Assembly: GCF_042427745.1 (NCBI RefSeq) | Contig: NZ_JBHMFA010000005.1 | DNA length: 64,000 bases | Source of the DNA: Algibacter miyuki | GTDB taxonomy: Bacteria; Bacteroidota; Bacteroidia; Flavobacteriales; Flavobacteriaceae | Strand: one strand, 5' to 3' | Part shown: one piece after another, positions 34,822 through 44,272 of the stretch | Numbering within the stretch: position 1 is the first letter of the stretch | Layout: each line of letters opens with the position of its first letter | The notes under the pieces: model-generated | Seen by the model: the letters and a program-made list of their open reading frames with translations, nothing else | What the model was told of the DNA's origin: nothing | Databases searched by the model: none | Program-made: the position numbers and the translations under genes

Positions 34822-37737
34822 TTAATCTTCAATAGCTTCGTAAATTAAGCGTTGTATTTCTGTTCTTATATTTTCTTTCAGCAATAAATTTGTACCTGCA
34901 TTTGGGTACGTTCTATTCGCTAAAAACACATACACAATTTCTTCGTCTGGATCGGCCCACGCATAAGTTCCGGTAAAACCAGAATGCCCAAAACTTTCCA
35001 TAGACAAACAACCACATGTAGGTCCAGCAGTCCCCAATTGCGGTTTATCAAAACCAACCCCTCTTCTATTACTTTTATCTTCATAATAACGGGTATTAAA
35101 CTTATCAACGGTTTCTTCTTTTAAGTAACGCTTTCCGCCGTAATATCCTTTTTGCAAATACATTTGCATAATTTTAGCTACATCGTTTGCATTACTAAAA
35201 ATACCGGCATGCCCGCCAATACCATCCTGCATGGCTGCGCCCATATCGTGCACATAACCTTGCACCCTTTGAAAACGATAATAATCATCTTCTTCCGTTG
35301 GTACTATTTTTTTACTACTCACTTTATGATATGGATTATACATGGTATAATTCGCACCTAGAGACTCATAAAAATGGGCTTGCGATAATTGTTCTAGGGT
35401 TCTGTCGTAATACTCTTCAATAAATTTCTTTAAAATGTAATAAGGGAAATCACTATAACGGTACTTTAGACGATCTAACAAATCTGAATCCTTAATAATA
35501 TTAGGAATAGAATCCTGATAATCAGATCTTAAAAACAGGTTATTAGTCACTTCAACATTAAATTCTGGACTACGTACTTTTCTGTAATATTTTTTGCTCG
35601 GACGTTTAGTAACCGAATCTAAAGTACGGTAATAAAATGGTTCCCACGGGCGTAAACGTGCGTAATGAGACAACATTTGTTTTAAGGTGATATTCTCCTT
35701 ATTAGAACCTTTATACTCTGGTAATACCTCCACTAGTTTGGTATCTAAACTTACAATTCCCTGCTCTTCCATTTCCATTAGCAAAGGTAAAGTTGCCAAT
35801 ATTTTGGTGAGTGATGCTACATCGTAAATATCATCGAAACCTACTTTTTCTTTTCCTGCGTAAGTGTGTTTTCCGAAATTTTTATTATAAATCACCTTAC
35901 CTTTTCTAGCCACCAACAATTGAATTCCTGGAGTCATTTTATTATTTACAGCTAAATTAGCGAGTGAATCAATTCTATTTAATTTTTTAGAATTCATCCC
36001 TACACGTTCTGGAACTGTATAGCCTAAACGTTTAATAGCATCGATATCAATCCCTTCGCCAGCATTATAAAAACCACCGACAGAAACAGGTAAAACACCT
36101 CTTGATGGAATGGCTCCAAAAATAAGCTGCGCCGATTTTTGCTGTGCAATGGCACTGTTTTGGTAACTTACAATAATAGTCTCAATATTCGCTGTCGTTT
36201 TTAAATCGGACAATGCATATGGTTTTACAAAAACATCTAAAATTACATTATGTGTACGCGCAATTTCGTGCAACCAAACAATTTCTTGTTCTGTGAATTT
36301 ATAACTTTTCCATGGATTAGCATTCGAACGATGTAAACCGATAACAACTGTATTATACGGTTCTAGTTTCCCCAATAAATCTTCTAGGTTATTCCCTGCT
36401 ATGGCGTGTACTTTTCCATATTTTTTTAATTCGTTAAAAAATTCATCTCCAGAATCGTCGCCTAACTTCACATAAGCCAAAGTTTTAACTTCTAAATGCG
36501 TTAACGGCACTAAATTATTTTCGTTCTTTACAACAGTAATAGCATTTTCTAGAAGCTCTTCGTATAAAATATCATCTTCCGGACGGTTTAAATCTTTAGA
36601 AAGATTTTTTAAGCTTATAGGTTGGTAATTGTTTAATCCCACTTTATACTTTGCCATTAAAATCTTTTTAACAGAAAGTGCTAAACGTGCTTCGGAAATT
36701 TCTCCACGAGTATAAGCATCTTTAATTTTGGAGACACCAATACCTACATTTTCAGACATAAGCATTACGTCATTTCCAGCTTGAAAAGCAGCTAAATCGA
36801 TATCGCCTGTTTCATCAAAATCAGCAGCACCTTTCATAGTTAATGCATCGGTGAAGATAAGTCCTTGAAAACCTAATTTTTCTTTTAAAATATCGGTTAC
36901 AATATGTTTTGATAATGATGATGGTACGCCCGAATTATCTAAAGCAGGCACGTTTAAGTGCGCCACCATAACACTAGAAAGTCCTTCGGTTATTAATTTT
37001 CTATAGGGGTATAATTCTATAGAATCGATACGTTTTTCGTTGAAACTAATAGTTGGCAATGTTAAATGAGAATCCTGATCGGTATCGCCATGCCCTGGAA
37101 AATGTTTCGCATTTGCTAAAACACCAGCGCTTTGCATCCCTTTCATAAAAGCAGAAGCCTTTATTGTGACATTATCGCGATCTTCTCCAAAAGAACGATT
37201 TCCAATGATAGGGTTTAATGGGTTCGTATTAATATCTACCACCGGAGCAAAGTTGAAATGAACGCCCAAACGTTTACAATGTTCTCCAATTTTTCGGCCA
37301 GCTTCCTCAACTAATTTATTATCTCTAATGGCACCTAAAGTCATATTCCATGGAAAAGCGTAAGTAGAATCTAAACGCATGCTTAATCCCCATTCGGCAT
37401 CCATACCAATTAAAAGTGGAATTTTAGAAATGGATTGTAACTCGTTATTTAATCGCGCCTGACGGTTTGGACCACCTAAAGAATAAATAAGACCACCAAT
37501 ATGGTGCTTTTTTATTAAGTTTTCAACCTTAAGTTTTGTTGCTGCCGATTGGTTAGACATAACTTGCACCATGTACAATTGCCCAATTTTCTCGGATAAA
37601 GTTAATGCAGAATATACACTATCGACCCATTTTTGTTGAGCTTCTGAGTCTACTGTTTTTAAGGGATTACCTGAGGTTTGACTGTAAATTGAAAACACAG
37701 AAAATATACAAACTACGGTAGAAATTATTTGGCGCAT
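34822..37737 (-). CDS. GH3 beta-N-acetylglucosaminidase fused to serine hydrolase
   Basis: A 971-residue periplasmic fusion with a signal peptide ending IYSQ. Residues about 30-370 are a GH3 catalytic domain of the NagZ kind: KHFPGHGDT (211-219) followed by DSH (222-224, the His/Asp dyad used by NagZ as acid/base) and the nucleophile Asp297 in GLIFTDALTMKG. Residues about 385-570 are a GH3 C-terminal-like domain. Residues about 585-970 are a class C beta-lactamase/penicillin-binding-like domain with the Ser-x-x-Lys motif DVASLTK, a Tyr-containing YRYSDFPYYI and GFGHSGFTG as the third box. The fusion suggests cleavage of both glycan and peptide bonds of muropeptides. Similar fusions occur in other Bacteroidota. 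Confidence 0.92.
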   Translation of the reverse strand: MRQIISTVVCIFSVFSIYSQTSGNPLKTVDSEAQQKWVDSVYSALTLSEKIGQLYMVQVMSNQSAATKLKVENLIKKHHIGGLIYSLGGPNRQARLNNELQSISKIPLLIGMDAEWGLSMRLDSTYAFPWNMTLGAIRDNKLVEEAGRKIGEHCKRLGVHFNFAPVVDINTNPLNPIIGNRSFGEDRDNVTIKASAFMKGMQSAGVLANAKHFPGHGDTDQDSHLTLPTISFNEKRIDSIELYPYRKLITEGLSSVMVAHLNVPALDNSGVPSSLSKHIVTDILKEKLGFQGLIFTDALTMKGAADFDETGDIDLAAFQAGNDVMLMSENVGIGVSKIKDAYTRGEISEARLALSVKKILMAKYKVGLNNYQPISLKNLSKDLNRPEDDILYEELLENAITVVKNENNLVPLTHLEVKTLAYVKLGDDSGDEFFNELKKYGKVHAIAGNNLEDLLGKLEPYNTVVIGLHRSNANPWKSYKFTEQEIVWLHEIARTHNVILDVFVKPYALSDLKTTANIETIIVSYQNSAIAQQKSAQLIFGAIPSRGVLPVSVGGFYNAGEGIDIDAIKRLGYTVPERVGMNSKKLNRIDSLANLAVNNKMTPGIQLLVARKGKVIYNKNFGKHTYAGKEKVGFDDIYDVASLTKILATLPLLMEMEEQGIVSLDTKLVEVLPEYKGSNKENITLKQMLSHYARLRPWEPFYYRTLDSVTKRPSKKYYRKVRSPEFNVEVTNNLFLRSDYQDSIPNIIKDSDLLDRLKYRYSDFPYYILKKFIEEYYDRTLEQLSQAHFYESLGANYTMYNPYHKVSSKKIVPTEEDDYYRFQRVQGYVHDMGAAMQDGIGGHAGIFSNANDVAKIMQMYLQKGYYGGKRYLKEETVDKFNTRYYEDKSNRRGVGFDKPQLGTAGPTCGCLSMESFGHSGFTGTYAWADPDEEIVYVFLANRTYPNAGTNLLLKENIRTEIQRLIYEAIED

Positions 37738-38170
37738 AAATAGAATTAATTAAAAGAGAATTGTTAGTAATTATATATCACTAATAATCATGCCAAAATA
37801 ATACTTTTAATAGGAAGATAAAAAGACTTTAAGATAGATTTATACAGAAGTTTGTAACAGATTTTAAATTTAAGGTGGCGTAAATTCATCATTGTATTAA
37901 TGACAACCATCTAACATAGAATTAATATATTTTGGTAATATGTGATAAATAATAAAATACATCTGCTAGCTTGTTTCAATTTCCTTCAGCTCGAATAAAA
38001 ATTTTCACCTCCTATTTTCAAGCACATGCAAATACTTTATACTCCACTGAATTTAAAAGATTTAGCAGCAATAAAACTTAACTAATTAATAAAGATTATA
38101 TAACATATCACATGGTTTTAAATGCGTTATTTACCACCAAAATAAAAAAACAACCATACCAACATTATCA
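37738..38170. other. Gene-free AT-rich interval
   Basis: These 433 bp lie between the divergent GH3 fusion and the PiT-like permease. I see no open frame of note, no tRNA and no strong hairpin. It presumably holds the two promoters, but no clear TAnnTTTG/TTTG pair stands out. Confidence 0.6.
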
Positions 38171-39130
38171 ATGGATTTTTCGACAGTAGTTATTTATCTT
38201 GGTTTTACTTTAGCCGCCTATTCCGTAATAGGTAATGATACCATCCAAACATTGGGGACTTTCCTAAGCTCGAATGAACGAAAAAAATGGTGGGTATTAT
38301 ATCTTTATGCTGGTGGCATTTTAACATTTACCCTTATCTATGGTTACATTACTCATGATGGCGATGTCTCTTACGGGCGTTTAGAAAAATACCCTATGCC
38401 AAACCCGTTTTCATGGTATTACATACTACCTCCTATTATTTTAATGTTGCTTACACGTACCGGAATCCCGGTAAGCACCTCGTTTTTAATTCTTACTTTT
38501 TTTAATCAAAAGAATTTAACTGATATGGTTTTAAAATCGGTTTCTGGTTATGCGGTTTCTTTTGTTGCGGCCATTATTTTGTATTTGACCATATCTAAAA
38601 TACTAGAGAAAAAATTTATAGAAAACCCCATCACAACTAAAGAAACCAAAATATGGACCGCCTTACAATGGGGCTCAACTGGTTTTTTATGGTCGCAATG
38701 GCTTATTCAAGATTTCGCTAATATTTATGTTTATTTACCAAGGCAACTCCAATTATGGCAATTAATATTCTCGTTGATTATTATATTACTTATGCTTGCT
38801 TTTATCATCGCGAAAAAAGGAGGTGCCATACAAAACATTATTAAATCTAAAACCAATACCGTAGATTTAAGGTCTGCCACGCTTATAGATTTTACATATG
38901 GTATTATTTTATTCTATTTTAAAGAACTAAATAATGTACCTATGAGCACCACTTGGGTATTTATAGGCATTTTAGCTGGTAGAGAAATTGCCCTAAATTA
39001 TATGCTTAGAAAAAATGAACCTCGAAGAGCTATGTTTAGTAATTTAGGAATGGATTTATTTAAAGTTTTTATAGGCCTTGTAGTGAGTATTGTGCTGGTT
39101 TATGCCGTAAAATATTTAGCAACGCTATAG
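38171..39130 (+). CDS. PiT-like inorganic-ion permease (tentative)
   Basis: A 319-residue polytopic membrane protein with about eight helices. Two inverted-repeat-like signatures resemble phosphate permeases of the PiT/Pho4 family: YSVIGNDTIQTLGTFLSS near the N-terminus and NNVPMSTTWVFIGILAGRE near the C-terminus, plus GIPVSTSFLILTF in the middle. In PiT proteins the GND and P-x-S-T-T motifs bind phosphate and sodium. The match is partial, so sulfate or another anion is possible. A universal stress protein gene follows after 47 bp and is probably cotranscribed. Confidence 0.65.
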   Translation: MDFSTVVIYLGFTLAAYSVIGNDTIQTLGTFLSSNERKKWWVLYLYAGGILTFTLIYGYITHDGDVSYGRLEKYPMPNPFSWYYILPPIILMLLTRTGIPVSTSFLILTFFNQKNLTDMVLKSVSGYAVSFVAAIILYLTISKILEKKFIENPITTKETKIWTALQWGSTGFLWSQWLIQDFANIYVYLPRQLQLWQLIFSLIIILLMLAFIIAKKGGAIQNIIKSKTNTVDLRSATLIDFTYGIILFYFKELNNVPMSTTWVFIGILAGREIALNYMLRKNEPRRAMFSNLGMDLFKVFIGLVVSIVLVYAVKYLATL

Positions 39131-39177
39131 CATTACTTTCATTTAAAATTAAAAACACAACCCTAATCGTTAAAAAG

Positions 39178-40020
39178 ATGAAAAGCATATTATTTCCAAC
39201 AGATTTTACCGAATTATCCTTAAATGCTTTTACATATGCTATGGAATATGCACAAAAGTCTAATTCAAAGCTTATTATATATCACACTTATACCACTGGA
39301 GATCCTTTAAATGAAGATGCTCAGGCCGTTTACAATAAAGTAGATATCCAAAACTTTAGAAGCAAAAAGGATAAATTCCCTCCATTTGAAAAACTTATTA
39401 AAAACAGTAAAGCAGGAAATTTAAACGTAAAATATGTCGTGGATGAAGGTACTTTTGTAGAGTCTTTAAAAAAGTACATTTTAAAAAAAGAAGATAAGAT
39501 TGACTTGATTATTATGGGTACGCAAAGTAGCCAGAATAGCCTGTTTAATATTTTTATGGAAACCAATACCATTAAAATATTGGAAGAAATTAGCAAACCC
39601 GTTATTGCTGTGCCAGAAAAAGCTGTTTTCGATGGTTATTTGGATAACATTGTTTTTCTTGTAGATTATAAAGAAGATGAAATAATTCCGCTGGGAGATG
39701 TTATTGAAAAATCGCAAGAATTCAATTCAAAATTACATGTTATTCATTTCGATTTAGCACATGTAGAATCCATTTCTCCACTAATGGAAACCTTTAAGCA
39801 ATCGTTAGATTTAGCACATCTTAATAACGTCGAGTTTATTTCTATAGACTCAATTAACTTAAAAAAATCGCTTACAGAATACTGTATTAACAACAAAATA
39901 GATATGGTTTGTCTCATAAATCATAAACGTAATTTTTACCAGCGCTTATTCTCTTTTAGTTTAACTGAAGATTTATTAAACAACTTCGATATACCGATTA
40001 TGGCTATTTATCGGGACTAA
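39178..40020 (+). CDS. Universal stress protein (tandem UspA domains)
   Basis: A 280-residue cytosolic protein. The first UspA domain spans about residues 1-140 (MKSILFPTDFTELSLNAFTY, LIIMGTQSSQNSLFNIFMET, PVIAVPEKA). The second is more divergent and spans about 145-280 (VDYKEDEIIPLG, MVCLINHKRNFYQRLFSFSL, PIMAIYRD). The ATP-binding pattern G-x2-G-x9-G is not intact in the first domain (GTQSSQNS), so it may be a non-ATP-binding type. Such proteins often sit beside transporters. A perfect-palindrome terminator follows. Confidence 0.88.
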   Translation: MKSILFPTDFTELSLNAFTYAMEYAQKSNSKLIIYHTYTTGDPLNEDAQAVYNKVDIQNFRSKKDKFPPFEKLIKNSKAGNLNVKYVVDEGTFVESLKKYILKKEDKIDLIIMGTQSSQNSLFNIFMETNTIKILEEISKPVIAVPEKAVFDGYLDNIVFLVDYKEDEIIPLGDVIEKSQEFNSKLHVIHFDLAHVESISPLMETFKQSLDLAHLNNVEFISIDSINLKKSLTEYCINNKIDMVCLINHKRNFYQRLFSFSLTEDLLNNFDIPIMAIYRD

Positions 40021-40035
40021 GAAAATATAATCCAT

Positions 40036-40069
40036 AAAAAAAGCTCTAAAAATTTTTAGAGCTTTTTTT
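40036..40069. terminator. Bidirectional terminator, 34-bp perfect palindrome
   Basis: The sequence from 40036 to 40069 is its own reverse complement (17-bp arms, core AGCTCTAAAAATTTTTAGAG). It lies between the convergent genes ending at 40020 and 40096, with T tracts on both strands. Confidence 0.88.
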
Positions 40070-40095
40070 ATTATATCATACCAAGTAAATAATCT

Positions 40096-41319
40096 TTACT
40101 CAATTAAATCAATATGTCTGTCGTGATACCCTAACAAGTATAACACACCATCTAAACCAATACTCGATATAGAACTTTGTGCACTATCTTTTACTTTAGG
40201 CTTAGCATGGAACGCAATACCTAAACCCGCTAAATTAAGCATAGGCAAATCGTTAGCACCATCACCTACTGCAATGGTTTGGCTAATATCAATCCCTTCT
40301 TTTTTAGCAATTTCTTTTAAGTATTCTGCTTTTTTATTACCATCAACAATATCTCCTAAATAGCCACCGGTTAACTTGCCATCAATAATTTCTAATTGGT
40401 TAGCATAAACGTAGTCCATACCTAGTTCCTTTTTCAAATACTCACCAAAATATGTAAATCCTCCAGAAAGAATAGCGGTTTTAAAACCGTAACTTTTTAA
40501 TGTATCAATTAAGCGACGTGCACCTTTGGTTATTGGTAAATTTACAGCAACATCTTGCAGAACTTCTTCGCTTAAGCCTTTTAACAGCTTCATACGTTGT
40601 TTAAAACTTTCGTTGAAATCAATTTCGCCTTGCATAGCAGATTCCGTAATAGCTTTAACTTCATCACCAACACCAGCCAATTCAGCTAACTTATCAATAA
40701 CTTCAGCTTGAATTAAAGTAGAATCCATATCAAAACATACCAAACGACGGTTTCTACGGTAAATATTATCTTCTTGAAAAGCGATATCAACATTAAGTTC
40801 CTTAGAAATTGACATGAATTTTTTAGTCATTTCAGATTTATCTCCAATCTCTCCTCTAATAGACAATTGAATAGAAGCCCTAGGGTATTCTTCTTTTCTT
40901 TTTAATGATAAACGCCCCGTTAAACGCTTTATAGAATCTATATTTAAATTCTTATCTGAAATTACTTTCGTTACTTCAGATATTTGTTTGGCAGCTAATT
41001 TCTCTCCTAAAAGTGTCACAATGTAGCGGTCTTTACCTTGAAGTGTCACCCAATCTTCATATTTATCCAAAGAAATTGGAGTAAACTTAGCAGTAATACC
41101 AAGTTCGTAAGCTTTGAAAAGCAAATCTTTTAAAACGGCAGCCGAATTCTTTTTAGATTTTATTTCGAACAAAATACCTAAAGACAATGTATCGTGAATA
41201 TTGGCCTGACCAATATCTAAAACTTTTGCGCCATATTCGGCCAAAACACCAGTTAAACTAGATGTTAAACCCGGTTTATCCTGTCCTGAAATATTTAATA
41301 AAACAATCTCTTTAGCCAT
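40096..41319 (-). CDS. serB: Phosphoserine phosphatase with N-terminal ACT domains
   Basis: A 407-residue HAD phosphatase that makes serine from phosphoserine. Residues about 1-180 hold two ACT domains (LLNISGQDKPGLTSSLTGVL; YIVTLLGEKLAAKQISEVTK), a likely place for serine feedback. The HAD core has the nucleophile motif CFDMDSTLIQAEVIDKLAEL (about residues 194-213), motif II SGGFTYFGEYL, and motif IV AVGDGANDLPML. Length matches ACT-containing SerB. It is separated from serC and serA by 30 kb, so the pathway is not one operon. Because SerA here lacks an ACT domain, SerB may carry the feedback control (inference). Confidence 0.96.
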   Translation of the reverse strand: MAKEIVLLNISGQDKPGLTSSLTGVLAEYGAKVLDIGQANIHDTLSLGILFEIKSKKNSAAVLKDLLFKAYELGITAKFTPISLDKYEDWVTLQGKDRYIVTLLGEKLAAKQISEVTKVISDKNLNIDSIKRLTGRLSLKRKEEYPRASIQLSIRGEIGDKSEMTKKFMSISKELNVDIAFQEDNIYRRNRRLVCFDMDSTLIQAEVIDKLAELAGVGDEVKAITESAMQGEIDFNESFKQRMKLLKGLSEEVLQDVAVNLPITKGARRLIDTLKSYGFKTAILSGGFTYFGEYLKKELGMDYVYANQLEIIDGKLTGGYLGDIVDGNKKAEYLKEIAKKEGIDISQTIAVGDGANDLPMLNLAGLGIAFHAKPKVKDSAQSSISSIGLDGVLYLLGYHDRHIDLIE

Positions 41320-41466
41320 AATTTAGTTTTTACTTTTTTCAAAGATGTAAAAATCATTATTCTAATTGAATTATAAAAATTTTTTCGAGAATAATGCGCT
41401 ATAAATTAAGGAAAGGACATCCTACCAACAATACAGGAATGAATTGGCTTTTTTCTTATTAATTAT

Positions 41467-42180
41467 TTATTCAAAAAATACGGTTTCAAGAGGATGTTCT
41501 TTAATATAGTCTTTCGTGGTTTGATCTGGATAAATATGATTTTCATTGTTATTTATGCCTTCACAAATACCAATTGCGATGTTTTTCGGTGAAGATTTTT
41601 CGGTTTTAGTTTCCTCTGGCACCATAGAGGTATCTACATACCCAAGATAAGTTCCCATCACTTTTATATTTTGCTCTTCTAGCTCTGCCCTAATCGTCTC
41701 GGTTAATACGTGAGACGCCGTTTTGGATGCACAATAAGTGCCCAAACGTTTTATAATAGCTAAGGCTCCAACCGATAAAATATTAACAATACCAGCATGT
41801 TCTAACTTTTTTAAATTTGGAACAAACGCATTAATCATATCGATTAAACCTAAATAATTCACTTTCATTTCCATGAGTGCAGCCTGGCTCGATTTTTCGG
41901 CTATAAAAGGCACTTTAAATTCTACACCAGCATTATTTATCAGTAAATTAGTATCTGCACAAATTTCGGCTACGGATTTAATTTGCTCTGAATTTGTAAC
42001 ATCCAGAACAACAGAAACAACATTATCATAACTTTTAAAAAGGTTATTTAAGTTGTCTAAATTTAGCCCAGTTGCGTATATTTTTTTTGCACCTAAAGCC
42101 AAACATTCATCTACTAGCGCAGTACCTATTCCACCATCAGCACCAGTAATTAAAATAATACTGCCTTCAATTTTTGTCAT
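41467..42180 (-). CDS. Short-chain dehydrogenase/reductase
   Basis: A 237-residue Rossmann-fold oxidoreductase. The cofactor motif is ILITGADGGIGTAL (about residues 9-22). LLINNAGVEF carries the NNAG motif, and the catalytic Ser and Tyr-x3-Lys are in VNILSVGALAIIKRLGTYCASK. Substrate is unknown. It begins 9 bp after the sulfatase stop and closes an operon of overlapping genes, so it is translated from the same message. Confidence 0.9.
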   Translation of the reverse strand: MTKIEGSIILITGADGGIGTALVDECLALGAKKIYATGLNLDNLNNLFKSYDNVVSVVLDVTNSEQIKSVAEICADTNLLINNAGVEFKVPFIAEKSSQAALMEMKVNYLGLIDMINAFVPNLKKLEHAGIVNILSVGALAIIKRLGTYCASKTASHVLTETIRAELEEQNIKVMGTYLGYVDTSMVPEETKTEKSSPKNIAIGICEGINNNENHIYPDQTTKDYIKEHPLETVFFE

Positions 42181-42189
42181 AATTTATTT

Positions 42190-43635
42190 TTAAATGCCAT
42201 CTTCTGTAAATCCCAACTTCGCTTTTAACGCTTGCTTCAACTCCCCTACGAGCTCTGGATATTGGTCTGCTATATTTTTAGTTTCACCTGCTTCTGTTGT
42301 ACTATCATATAATTCAACAAAACCATTTTTATGAAGTAATAGTCGATGTGTAGTCGTTCTAATTGTAGCCACATTACTGTTGTATGCCACAGCTAAATGA
42401 TCTTTTTTTGAATTCGGATTTTCAAGTATCTCTAATAAAGATGTGCCCTGAGCAAATTCAGGTGCCTCAATGCCTGTTAATTCACACAACGTTGGAAAAA
42501 CATCTAATGTTTCCACTATGGTATTTGTTTTTTGCCCGTGTTGTTTCATACCTGGATAATGAATAATCATGGGAGAGTGCAACGATTCCTCGAACAAACT
42601 ATGTTTCCCCCAAATAGCGTGTTCGCCCAAATGCCAACCATGATCTCCCCAAAGTAGCACGATGGTGTTTTTGTCTGCACCAGTTCGTTTTAATTCAGCA
42701 AGCACCTTCCCTACTTGAGCATCGGCATAACTTACGCTTGCTGCATAATGGCGACGAACTTCTTTGGCAAATTCAGCATCCGTATTTGGATCTTTACCCC
42801 AGCGGTTATATTTCATAAACTCACCAGAAGCATGCCAAGTTGTTATACCTTCGGGTTTTTGAGGATGTTTTATTTCAAGTAGTTTAACGCCTTCATACAA
42901 ATCATAATATTTTTTAGGCGCTCCAAAAGGCAAATGTGGTTTAATAATGCCTACCGCAAGAAAAAATGGTTTTTCTTTATCTTCGGAAAGCACCCGTATT
43001 TGATTCAATGCTTCGTCTGTAATGGCGCCATCTGGATATATATTATCATCACCTTCAGCAGATTGAAATACATCCATTTCATTTGCTATTTCTCGAATTT
43101 CACCATGTGCCAATCCGTGCATAACACCTCGTGGATGTTGCCATTCTGAAACCGGAAGTAAATGTTTGTCCCAAGCATTAGGCATTTCAATTATGGTACT
43201 GTCGTTCCAATTTTCACCCCCTCTTCCTCCAGGATGATGCGATACTTTCCCAACCGAAACAGTTGTGTATCCATGCGTTCTAAACCACTCTGGCATGCTT
43301 GGATTAACACTTTTATCGCCTGCAGAAATTTGATATGAACGACGAAACAACGCGTCATTATTTGCAGAACCATATTGTCCTGTGAGTAAAGTGTAACGAG
43401 ATGGTCCGCAACTTGGTGCATTCACAAAATGCTTTTGAAAAGACACGCCGTTTTTAGCAAGTGCATCTATGTTTGGGGAGACTATGTAATCTGCCCCAAA
43501 AGATTTTAATTCTGGACGCAAATCATCAATACAAATTAAAAGAATATTAGGTTTTTCTGTTTTAACAGATTCTGAACATTGAAAAAGCAACAAACTACAA
43601 AAAACTAGTAATACTAATAAATAGTTAGTTTTCAT
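42190..43635 (-). CDS. Type I sulfatase lipoprotein (iduronate-2-sulfatase-like)
   Basis: A 481-residue arylsulfatase-fold lipoprotein (lipobox LLLFQC, Cys20). The metal/formylglycine site is complete: NILLICIDDLRPEL (Asp pair), then Cys76 in APSCGPSRYTLLTGQ, the C-x-P-S-R sequence that is oxidised to formylglycine, and VLLWGDHGWHLGEHAIWGKH (Asp/His ligands). Its opening and the DDLRPELKSFG pattern recall iduronate-2-sulfatases (family S1_7). Its likely role is removal of sulfate from algal or animal polysaccharide at the cell surface. A maturase (anSME) is not in the window. It overlaps the upstream SCO gene by 11 bp. Confidence 0.92.
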   Translation of the reverse strand: MKTNYLLVLLVFCSLLLFQCSESVKTEKPNILLICIDDLRPELKSFGADYIVSPNIDALAKNGVSFQKHFVNAPSCGPSRYTLLTGQYGSANNDALFRRSYQISAGDKSVNPSMPEWFRTHGYTTVSVGKVSHHPGGRGGENWNDSTIIEMPNAWDKHLLPVSEWQHPRGVMHGLAHGEIREIANEMDVFQSAEGDDNIYPDGAITDEALNQIRVLSEDKEKPFFLAVGIIKPHLPFGAPKKYYDLYEGVKLLEIKHPQKPEGITTWHASGEFMKYNRWGKDPNTDAEFAKEVRRHYAASVSYADAQVGKVLAELKRTGADKNTIVLLWGDHGWHLGEHAIWGKHSLFEESLHSPMIIHYPGMKQHGQKTNTIVETLDVFPTLCELTGIEAPEFAQGTSLLEILENPNSKKDHLAVAYNSNVATIRTTTHRLLLHKNGFVELYDSTTEAGETKNIADQYPELVGELKQALKAKLGFTEDGI

Positions 43636-44272
43636 CTTGTAACATTTTTATATCTTCTATTAATTGGTTCATTTCTAAACCTAAAGTGCCATTATAAATA
43701 CCACGAATTCTTTTGGTTTTATCTACTAAAAGTACATGTTCGGTATGTAAAAACTCCGTACTATCTTTACTGAACCCGATATCTTCTTCAGCATAATAAG
43801 ATTGTCTTGCTAAATTATAAATATCATTTTTTGAACCTGTTAGAAAGTGCCAATTTTGATTGGTTATACCTTGACTTTCTTTGTACGCTTTTAATACCTC
43901 AGGTTTATCTATCCAAGGCGTTACAGAATACGACAGAAAAACAAGATCGTCATTTTTTAAACTATCACTTACCGTTTTTAAATGGCTCGTCATGGTTGGA
44001 CAAATACTTCCACAAGTGGTGAAAATAAAATTAGCAATGTGAATTTTATTTTCAATACTGCTCTGATTTACTACAACACTATCTTGATTTAAGAATTCAA
44101 AATCAGCAATTGTATGATTTATTGTTTTTAGTAATTCAGGGTTTTTATTTACAAAAACGGGTGTGAATGTAGGCTCATTATAATACGGTAAAGACGTTAT
44201 AGTTTTATGTTCCTTTTTATTGCACCCAAAACAAAGAAAACTAATTATTAAAAAAAATACTATCCGATACAT
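43625..44272 (-). CDS. SCO1/SenC family lipoprotein (copper chaperone/thioredoxin fold)
   Basis: A 215-residue lipoprotein from the ATG at 44272 (a GTG two codons upstream is also in frame); lipobox FLCFGC, Cys17. The copper site is intact: Cys87 and Cys91 in IFTTCGSICPTM, and His176 in EFLHTEHVLLVD. SCO proteins deliver copper to, or reduce, the CuA centre of cytochrome oxidase, or act in thiol chemistry. It overlaps the MORN gene by 32 bp upstream and the sulfatase by 11 bp downstream, so translation is coupled. SCO next to a YHYH protein is a pairing I recognise from Bacteroidota; the sulfatase is a less expected neighbour. Confidence 0.93.
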   Translation of the reverse strand: MYRIVFFLIISFLCFGCNKKEHKTITSLPYYNEPTFTPVFVNKNPELLKTINHTIADFEFLNQDSVVVNQSSIENKIHIANFIFTTCGSICPTMTSHLKTVSDSLKNDDLVFLSYSVTPWIDKPEVLKAYKESQGITNQNWHFLTGSKNDIYNLARQSYYAEEDIGFSKDSTEFLHTEHVLLVDKTKRIRGIYNGTLGLEMNQLIEDIKMLQDEN

